Origin: an uncultured Opitutia bacterium
Lineage (GTDB): Bacteria; Verrucomicrobiota; Verrucomicrobiia; Opitutales; UBA953
Assembly: GCA_903853185.1 (NCBI GenBank)
Contig: CAINSX010000089.1
Location: 1-8,223, forward strand
Reading direction: 5' to 3'
DNA length: 8,223 nt
Of this stretch, positions 1 to 8,223 are shown in pieces (position 1 is the stretch's first letter; every line of letters begins with the position of its first letter). The translations under genes were made by a program, and so were the position numbers. A model generated the notes under the pieces. It searched no databases. It was not told where the DNA came from and was given only the letters and a program-made list of their open reading frames with translations.

Positions 1-826
1 CGTCCCGAGCCAGAGCATTCCGGAGCAGGGCACGGGCTACATGAGCAGCGCCTTCGGTCCGTTCGCGCTCGGTAGTGATCCGGCTAGCAAGGGTTTCGCC
101 GTCCGCGACCTGCTGGCCCCGAAGGACGTCACCACGCAGCGCTTCGATCGCCGCCGCAGCATGCTGGCCGCCGTCGACGAGCATTTCCGCGCCACCGAGA
201 AGTCCGACGCCATCGGCGCCATGGACAGCTTCCAGCAGGCCGCCTACGGCCTCGTCAGCAGCGCCAAGGCCCGCGAGGCCTTCGACCTCTCTAAGGAATC
301 TGAAAAGCTGCGCGACGAGTACGGCCGCAACACCGCCGGCCAGCGCTTCCTCCTCGCCCGTCGCCTCGTCGAGGCCGGCGTCCGCATGGTCTCCGTCACC
401 TTCGGCGGCTGGGATCACCACTCGAACATCAAGAGCGCCTTCGATGGCCAGGCTCCGAATTTCGACCAGGCTTTCGCGCGCCTCATCACTGACCTCCAGG
501 ACCGCGGCATGCTCAAGCGCACGCTCGTCCTCGTCAGCTCCGAGTTCGGCCGCACTCCGAAAATCAACGGCACCAATGGTCGCGACCACTGGCCGCGCGT
601 CTTCTCCGTCGCCATGGCTGGCGGTGGCATGAAGGAAGGTTATATCCACGGCGCGTCCGACGCCCTCGGTGGCGAGCCTGACCGCGACGCGGTGGGCCCG
701 GAAGATTTGGCCAAGACTATGTACCGCGTCCTCGGCATCAACGCCGAGAAGCGCATCATGTCCGACGGCGGTCGTCCGATCGATATCGTCAACGGCGGTC
801 GTATCATGACCGACTGGCTGGCCTGA
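1..826 (+). CDS. DUF1501 family protein, 5' partial (C-terminal 274 residues)
   Basis: The reading frame is open from base 2 to the TGA at 824-826. The in-frame ATG at 41 is not the real start, because the coding frame continues upstream of it through a proline/glycine-rich stretch ending in GTGY. DUF1501 proteins usually run to roughly 430-480 residues, so about the first 160-200, including the usual export signal (often Tat), lie outside the window. Visible family motifs, numbered from base 2, are GWDHH at 136-140, EFGRTP at 181-186 and GRDHWP at 193-198, followed by a glycine-rich AGGGMKEG stretch and a C-terminal segment ending in the usual 'VLGI' region. DUF1501 belongs to the alkaline phosphatase/sulfatase-like superfamily. 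The Asp/His residues of these motifs are plausible metal ligands, but no reaction is established. The protein is normally exported and found beside DUF1549/DUF1553 genes, as here. Family assignment is firm; function is unknown. Confidence 0.93.
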   Translation, partial: VPSQSIPEQGTGYMSSAFGPFALGSDPASKGFAVRDLLAPKDVTTQRFDRRRSMLAAVDEHFRATEKSDAIGAMDSFQQAAYGLVSSAKAREAFDLSKESEKLRDEYGRNTAGQRFLLARRLVEAGVRMVSVTFGGWDHHSNIKSAFDGQAPNFDQAFARLITDLQDRGMLKRTLVLVSSEFGRTPKINGTNGRDHWPRVFSVAMAGGGMKEGYIHGASDALGGEPDRDAVGPEDLAKTMYRVLGINAEKRIMSDGGRPIDIVNGGRIMTDWLA

Positions 827-870
827 TCCGGCGCTTGAACCCCCATCCGTCCGCTTTTCCGGTGCGACGG

Positions 871-886
871 GCGGGCCGCGCCCCGC
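871..886 (+). other. Possible small GC-rich hairpin before the PPC gene start
   Basis: In the 71-nt gap between the DUF1501 stop and the next start, GCGGG (871-875) can pair with CCCGC (882-886) around a 6-nt loop, ending 11 nt before the ATG at 898. It is too short, and lacks a clean T-run, to be a convincing terminator. It could affect translation initiation, or arise by chance in GC-rich DNA. No promoter or Shine-Dalgarno motif is clear in the gap. Confidence 0.2.
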
Positions 887-897
887 TGAAACGTTTT

Positions 898-3342
898 ATG
901 AAGTTCCGTCACCTTGCCGCGCTCCTGTTCGCCCCGCTCGCCGCGTGGGCGGCCTATCCCGATATGACCACGCTGAAGCCGCACGGCGGCCAGATCGGCG
1001 CCGACGTGAAGCTCACGATCGGCGGGGCGCGCCTCGAAGATTTCGAGGACCTGATGTTCTACACGCCCGGATTCAAGGTGAAGAGTGTGGAGAGCCGCGC
1101 CGGCAACAAGGTGGAGCTCACGCTTTCGATCGGCAAGTCCGTCCAGGCCGGTAACCACGTCATGCGTGTGCGCACGAAGTCTGGCATTTCGCACATGCGT
1201 CAGTTCTTCGCGAGCCCCTTCCCGAACGTCGAGGAGAAGGAGCCGAACAGCGACTTCGCCACCGCCCAGCCAATCGCCCTCAACCAGACCATCGAAGGCG
1301 TAATCCTAGCCGAAGACGTCGACTACTACAAGGTCACGGTCAAGAAGGGTCAGCGCATCGGCGTCCAGGTCGACGGCCTCCGCCTCGCCGCCATCCCGAA
1401 CGGTGCGCTCGACCCCTACGTCGCGATCCTCGATAAGGACAAGTTCGAGAAGGCTTTCTCCGACGACACGATCCTCTACCGTCAGGACGGCTACTGCTCT
1501 TTCACGGCCGAATACGACGGCGATTATTACGTCATGGTCCGCGAGTCTTCCTACCGCGGCTCCGCCAACTCCTTCTACCGCCTGCACGTCGGCGATTTCC
1601 GTCGCCCCGACGCGGTCTACCCCGCCGGCGGTAAGCTCGGCTCCAAACTGACCGTCCGCTTCCTCGAGCCGCATGATTCCTTCTCCGAAGAAGTCGTCCT
1701 GCCGACCGAGAATGATGCCGAATTCGTCCTCTATCCGAAGGCCCAGTCGCCGGCGCCGTCCGGTAACCTCTTCCGCCTCTCGACGATCGAAAACACCCTC
1801 GAAGTCGAGCCCAACGATACGAACGAGAAAGGCACCCTCGCCGTCGCCGCCGACGCTTATGCCCTCAATGGCATCATCGAGAAGCCCGGCGACGTCGATT
1901 GCTTCCGCGTCCCGCTCAAGAAGGGCCAGGTTTTCGAATGCCGCGCCCTCGCCCAGGCCCTCGGTTCGCCCCTTGATCCCGTCGTCAACGTCTTCACGCC
2001 CAAGGGTGGCTCGCTCGTCGGTAACGACGATGGCGGCGGTATGCGCCGTCTGGATTCCCGTTTCAAGATCACCGCGCCCGTCGACGGCATCTACACCGTG
2101 CGTATCACCGACCACCTTGAACGCGGCGGACCTAATTTCGTCTACCGCATCGAGATGGTCGCTTCGCAACCGAGCCTGAGCTTCGCCTCGCCCGACTACA
2201 GCGTCAACGACTCCAGCTACCGCCAGTTCATGGCCATACCCAAGGGCGGCCGCATGGTTTTGCTCGAAAACTTCACCCGCAACGGCGTCAGCGGTGATTA
2301 CCGTTTCGAAATCAAGGACCTTCCGGCCGGCGTGAAGCTGCTCGAAGACGCCGCCCCTGGTGACCAGTCCGGCGTGCCGCTCGTACTCGAGGCCGCCGCT
2401 GACGCCCCCTATAGCGGCACGGTCGTCACCCCGCTCCTCCAGCCCAAGGATCCGAACAACAAAATCGTCGGCCAGATGCGCCGCACCTATGACATCGTGC
2501 GTATCGGCAACACGATCTATTATCAGGGCATCGAGGATCAGCTGCCGGTCGCCGTGGTCGATGAGGCGCCTTACTCCCTCGAGATCCAGAAGCCGGAAAC
2601 CCCGCTCGTCCGCAACGGTGTCTTCAACCTCAAGGTGATCGCCAAGCGCAAGGAAGGCTTCAAGGGCGCCATCCGCGTCTTCATGTGCTGGACTCCTCCC
2701 GGCGTCTCCTCGCTCGGTGAGCAGAGCATCGGCGAAGGCTCCAACGAGTGCATCTTCCAGCTGAACGCCACCGCCAACGTCGACACCAAGCCTTGGAAGT
2801 TTATCGTCCAGGGCGAAGCCGATGCGGGCAAGGGCAGGGTGTACAACGCTTCGCCGTTTGCCGAACTGGCGACCGAGGCTCCTTACGTTGCCGCGAACGC
2901 AATCCCCCTCACCGCTGTCGAGGTCGGCATCCCCGGCGTGATGACGACCAACTTCGAGGTGACCCGTCCCTTCGAGGGTGAGGCTGTGGCCCAGCTCGTC
3001 GGCGCTCCCGATACGATCCGCATCGCTCCCATCAAGGTGACGAAGGACACCAAGGAACTTCGCTTCACCGTCGAGACCGATGAGAAGTCGCGCGTCGGCA
3101 AGGTGGCGAACATGTTCGTCCAAATCGACATCCCGGTCGGCAAGGGCTTCGCCACGCACCGCATCGCGCTCGGCTCGATTCTGCGCCTCGATCCGGCCCG
3201 CAAGGCCACGCCGGCACCGGTCGCCAAGGCCGCCACGCCCGCCGCCGCTAAGGCTGCTGCGTCCGCGCCCGCCCCGGCCGCCCCAGTCGTCCTTTCCCGA
3301 CTTGAACAGCTCCGTCAGAAGAACGAAGCCCCCAAGAACTGA
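898..3342 (+). CDS. Exported PPC-domain protein with beta-sandwich repeats and Ala/Pro/Lys tail
   Basis: This 814-residue protein has unknown function and is predicted to be exported. The ATG at 898 is preferred because it gives a compact signal peptide (MKFRH, then a hydrophobic Leu/Ala core, cleavage near AWA-A at 18/19). The TTG at 835 would put 21 basic residues in front of that signal. After the signal comes an IPT/TIG-like beta domain (about 20-105). Two bacterial pre-peptidase C-terminal (PPC) domains follow: about 112-234, opening EEKEPNSDF, and about 302-423, opening EVEPNDTNE. Both carry the family's EPN entry, a 'D(V)DYY/DVDCF' strand and a closing 'YRL/YRIE' strand. Residues about 425-765 look like further beta-sandwich modules. 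The end is an Ala/Pro/Lys linker (about 766-798) and a short charged helix, SRLEQLRQKN. No catalytic motif is visible, so binding or scaffolding is inferred. It starts 71 nt after the DUF1501 gene and ends 9 nt before the DUF1549/DUF1553 gene. PPC proteins of this type are common neighbours of those families in Planctomycetota and Verrucomicrobiota. Confidence 0.88.
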   Translation: MKFRHLAALLFAPLAAWAAYPDMTTLKPHGGQIGADVKLTIGGARLEDFEDLMFYTPGFKVKSVESRAGNKVELTLSIGKSVQAGNHVMRVRTKSGISHMRQFFASPFPNVEEKEPNSDFATAQPIALNQTIEGVILAEDVDYYKVTVKKGQRIGVQVDGLRLAAIPNGALDPYVAILDKDKFEKAFSDDTILYRQDGYCSFTAEYDGDYYVMVRESSYRGSANSFYRLHVGDFRRPDAVYPAGGKLGSKLTVRFLEPHDSFSEEVVLPTENDAEFVLYPKAQSPAPSGNLFRLSTIENTLEVEPNDTNEKGTLAVAADAYALNGIIEKPGDVDCFRVPLKKGQVFECRALAQALGSPLDPVVNVFTPKGGSLVGNDDGGGMRRLDSRFKITAPVDGIYTVRITDHLERGGPNFVYRIEMVASQPSLSFASPDYSVNDSSYRQFMAIPKGGRMVLLENFTRNGVSGDYRFEIKDLPAGVKLLEDAAPGDQSGVPLVLEAAADAPYSGTVVTPLLQPKDPNNKIVGQMRRTYDIVRIGNTIYYQGIEDQLPVAVVDEAPYSLEIQKPETPLVRNGVFNLKVIAKRKEGFKGAIRVFMCWTPPGVSSLGEQSIGEGSNECIFQLNATANVDTKPWKFIVQGEADAGKGRVYNASPFAELATEAPYVAANAIPLTAVEVGIPGVMTTNFEVTRPFEGEAVAQLVGAPDTIRIAPIKVTKDTKELRFTVETDEKSRVGKVANMFVQIDIPVGKGFATHRIALGSILRLDPARKATPAPVAKAATPAAAKAAASAPAPAAPVVLSRLEQLRQKNEAPKN

Positions 3343-3351
3343 TTTCCTGCC

Positions 3352-6165
<2,814 letters not shown>

Positions 6166-6178
6166 TCCGTCTGTCCGC

Positions 6179-8223
6179 ATGTCCGCCGCCTTCCCTAGTT
6201 TTCGTTGGCTGTCCCGTCGTTGCCTCGTGTTGGCCGCTGGGTTGGTCTCTACCGCTTCCTGGGCGCAGGAAAATGAGAAGCTGACGTACGACGACCATAT
6301 CCGGCCGTTGCTCGAGAATAAGTGCTTCTCCTGCCACAACCCCGACAAGAAGAAGGGCGGCCTTGAGATGACCAGCTATTCCGGCCTGATGAACGGCGGC
6401 AGCGGCGGCGCGGTCGTCGACGCGGGAAACCCGCAGGCTAGCCGCCTCTGGACCTGTAGCTCCAAGAAAGAAGAACCTTTCATGCCGCCGGAAGGCGCAC
6501 CGCTAGAGGCCAAGGACCTGGCCCTGCTTTCTAAGTGGATCGCCGGCGGGGTGCTGCAGGCTAAGGGGAGCGTCGCGAAGAAATCCAACCGACCCAAGGT
6601 CGATCTAACCTTCGCCGGAGGATCGGGTAAGCCGACCGGCCCGGTGGCTCGTCCTGAGAACATCTTGCTCGAGCCGGTGATCGTCACCGCACACACCTCC
6701 GCTGTCACCGCCATGGCGGCGAGCCCGTGGACTTCGCTCATCGCCGTCGCCGGCCAGAAGCAAATTCTACTCTACGATACCGACTCGCGTGAGCTGGCCG
6801 GCATCCTGCCTTATCCGGAAGGTTATGCCCGCTCGCTGAAGTTCAGCGCCAACGGCTCGTTGCTCGTCATGGGCGGTGGCCGCGGCGGCAAGATCGGCCA
6901 TGCCATTGTCTGGGACGTGAAGACGGGCAAGCGCGTCACCGAGATCGGCAAGGAGTTCGACCAGGTGATGTCGGCCGATATCTCGCCCGACCATCGTAAG
7001 GTCGTGCTCGCGACCAACGCGAAGAAGGTGAAGTGCTTCGACGTCGCCACGGGCGAACAGCTCTACCTCATCACGAAGCATACCGAGTGGGTCACCGGAA
7101 CCCAGTTCAGCCCCGATGGTATCCTGCTCGCGACTGCGGATCGCAACGGTAACGTCTTCGTCTGGGAGGCCGACGGCGGTGGCGAATTCTACAATCTAGG
7201 ACAGCACGCCGGCAGCGTCACCGACCTCGCCTGGCGGGCCGATTCCAATATCTTGGTCAGTTGCTCGGCCGACGGCACCATCTCCACTTGGGAGATGAAG
7301 ACGGGTAAGCGTGTCGCCAATTGGAGCGCCCACGGCAAGGTTCAGTCCGTGGCCTTTACGCCGGATGGCAGGATTCTTTCCTGTGGATCCGACGGCAACA
7401 CGGCGCTATGGGACATCAACGGCACGCGCATCCAGCAGGTAGAGTCGGTCCATCAGGATGATATCGTCTCCAAGGTGGTCGCGCTTTACGACTCCAAGGT
7501 CTTTGTCACCGGCAACTGGCTCGGTGAAGTCCGCATGTTCGACGTCGCCACGGGCCGTGATCTGACGCGCATTTCCAGCAACCCTCCGAAGATCGCCGAC
7601 CGACTCGTCGAGACCGAGAAGCGTTTGGCCGAAATCGAACCTACGCTCGCGCCCGCTGAGGCCGCCGTGAAGGCCGCCGAGGCTCGTCTCCCCGCCGCTG
7701 AGGCCGCCTTGGCCAAGGTGAAGGGCGACGAACCCTCCTCCAAGAAGCTCGCGGAACACGAAGCCAAGAATGCTGAGGTCGTCAAGGGCCTGGCCTATTG
7801 GCAGGGCATGTCGGCTAAGGCCAAGACTGCCGCGGAAAAAGCGACCGCCGCCAAGGGTGTCGCCGATAACCGCGGCGGCCTGACCTATCTCGGGCAGGAA
7901 ATTACCAAGCTGAAGCCAGCCGCTTCCGCTTTCCGTGCCGCCGAAGCCGAACTCGCCAAGGCCAAGGCCGATCTCACCGCGGCCCAGGCCAAGGCCCGCG
8001 ACGTCGTTGCCGAAGTCGCTGCCCACCGCGAACGCATCGTCTTCCTGAAGGCTGCCCAGTTCAACGTCGGCGTACTCACCGAGCAGGACAAGCTTACTAA
8101 GCTCGAGCAGGACATCGCCGACCTCATCGCCGCCAAGGCGGACAATGAGGCCGCCAAGGTAACCGCCGCGGCGCGTATCGCCTCTTCCAAGAAGACCATC
8201 GAGCAGAATGAAGAGCAGGTCCC
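6179..8223 (+). CDS. Cytochrome c-WD40 propeller-coiled-coil protein, 3' partial
   Basis: The frame is open from the ATG at 6179 to the window edge, giving 681 complete residues with no in-frame stop. The N-terminus is an export signal (SRRCLVLAAG core, cleavage near SWA-Q at 29/30). A PSCyt1-like cytochrome c domain follows, with CFSCH at 49-53 and MPPE from 102. It is clearly related to the first domain of the preceding gene (CFSCHNPDKKKGG versus CLECHNPDKTKGK). After a Lys/Pro-rich linker, about 167-465 form seven WD40-type repeats. Their D strands read LLYDTDS, VWDVKTG, CFDVATG, VWEADGG, TWEMKTG, LWDINGT and MFDVATG, enough for one closed propeller. From about 469 onward the chain is an Ala/Lys/Glu-rich coiled coil with a Gly-rich break at 560-572, still running at the edge. 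The start is 13 nt after the upstream stop, so it probably shares that operon. Tethering or docking of the haem domain by the propeller and coil is inference; electron donor and acceptor are unknown. The first part of the gene uses CTA leucine codons that its neighbours nearly lack. Confidence 0.92.
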   Translation, partial: MSAAFPSFRWLSRRCLVLAAGLVSTASWAQENEKLTYDDHIRPLLENKCFSCHNPDKKKGGLEMTSYSGLMNGGSGGAVVDAGNPQASRLWTCSSKKEEPFMPPEGAPLEAKDLALLSKWIAGGVLQAKGSVAKKSNRPKVDLTFAGGSGKPTGPVARPENILLEPVIVTAHTSAVTAMAASPWTSLIAVAGQKQILLYDTDSRELAGILPYPEGYARSLKFSANGSLLVMGGGRGGKIGHAIVWDVKTGKRVTEIGKEFDQVMSADISPDHRKVVLATNAKKVKCFDVATGEQLYLITKHTEWVTGTQFSPDGILLATADRNGNVFVWEADGGGEFYNLGQHAGSVTDLAWRADSNILVSCSADGTISTWEMKTGKRVANWSAHGKVQSVAFTPDGRILSCGSDGNTALWDINGTRIQQVESVHQDDIVSKVVALYDSKVFVTGNWLGEVRMFDVATGRDLTRISSNPPKIADRLVETEKRLAEIEPTLAPAEAAVKAAEARLPAAEAALAKVKGDEPSSKKLAEHEAKNAEVVKGLAYWQGMSAKAKTAAEKATAAKGVADNRGGLTYLGQEITKLKPAASAFRAAEAELAKAKADLTAAQAKARDVVAEVAAHRERIVFLKAAQFNVGVLTEQDKLTKLEQDIADLIAAKADNEAAKVTAAARIASSKKTIEQNEEQV
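6332..6374 (+). repeat. Haem-motif segment, copy 2 of a diverged direct repeat
   Basis: This is the partner of 3475-3517. It encodes the CH of CFSCH and NPDKKKGGLEMT in the WD40 protein. The codons differ mainly where the proteins differ, as expected for old paralogous domains, not recent gene conversion. Confidence 0.6.
7037..7054 (+). repeat. 18-bp exact repeat inside WD40 blade 3
   Basis: The bases encoding FDVATG (TTCGACGTCGCCACGGGC) recur exactly at 7538-7555. Both sit at the D strand of a WD40 blade, so the match reflects the internal repeat structure of the propeller plus strong codon preference. Confidence 0.7.
7538..7555 (+). repeat. 18-bp exact repeat inside WD40 blade 7
   Basis: This is the second copy of the FDVATG-coding sequence at 7037-7054, in the last blade before the coiled coil. 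Confidence 0.7.

Noticed and set aside
41..43. ATG as the start of the first gene
   Set aside because: The frame is open to the left edge and lies inside the known DUF1501 fold. Starting here would remove over a third of the domain and any export signal.
75..632. Second + strand frame inside the DUF1501 gene
   Set aside because: Its Ser/Ala/Pro/Arg-rich translation has no motif, while the overlapping frame carries DUF1501 signatures.
835..897. TTG start for the PPC gene, adding 21 residues
   Set aside because: The added residues are Arg/Pro-rich and would sit ahead of a complete signal peptide that begins at the ATG at 898. The RR pair there does not match the Tat consensus.
871..897. Rho-independent terminator between the DUF1501 and PPC genes
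   Set aside because: The stem is only 5 bp and is followed by TGAAACGTTTT, not a U-tract, so it does not support transcription stopping here.
640..1194. Minus-strand open frame of 184 codons across the DUF1501/PPC gap
   Set aside because: It overlaps the ends of two clear genes on the other strand and shows no domain or export signal. High GC explains its length.
7406..8026. Minus-strand open frame opposite the coiled coil
   Set aside because: Its Gly/Leu repeats are the mirror of Ala/Lys/Glu heptads on the + strand, and its end is set by the CTA codon at 7406.

Overview
The window is GC-rich and densely coding on the + strand. Codons mostly end in C or G, lysine is mainly AAG, and leucine is mainly CTC/CTG. 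Four genes lie head to tail: a 5'-truncated DUF1501 protein, a PPC-domain beta-sandwich protein, a complete PSCyt1/DUF1549/DUF1553 cytochrome, and a 3'-truncated cytochrome c/WD40/coiled-coil protein. These families are expanded almost only in the Planctomycetota-Verrucomicrobiota-Lentisphaerota group. Gene content and base composition make a verrucomicrobial (possibly Opitutae-like) chromosome my best guess. I see no RNA gene, transposon, CRISPR array or phage feature.

Layout. Positions 1-826 hold the C-terminal part of the DUF1501 protein, whose start lies upstream of the window. A 71-nt gap follows, with one weak GC-rich hairpin. Positions 898-3342 encode an exported 814-residue protein with two PPC domains and an Ala/Pro/Lys tail. 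After 9 nt, 3352-6165 encode a 937-residue exported protein with a PSCyt1 haem domain, two bacterial Ig-like repeats, a CX4CH motif, DUF1549 (with CAQCH) and DUF1553. After 13 nt, 6179-8223 encode an exported PSCyt1-like haem domain, a seven-repeat WD40 propeller and a long Ala-rich coiled coil. This last gene is open at the window edge.

How the genes may work together. Close spacing, shared orientation and export signals on all three genes whose 5' ends are visible suggest one operon for a cell-envelope redox complex. In this reading the haem proteins carry electrons, the PPC/Ig/WD40 modules bind partners or polymers, and the DUF1501 protein has an alkaline-phosphatase/sulfatase-like fold. 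The substrate of these families is not established, so the functional link is inference. The combination is a known but poorly understood lineage-specific theme. The most notable points are the cytochrome-propeller-coiled-coil fusion, the three Cys-His motifs spread over one polypeptide, and a local shift in codon use in the last gene.
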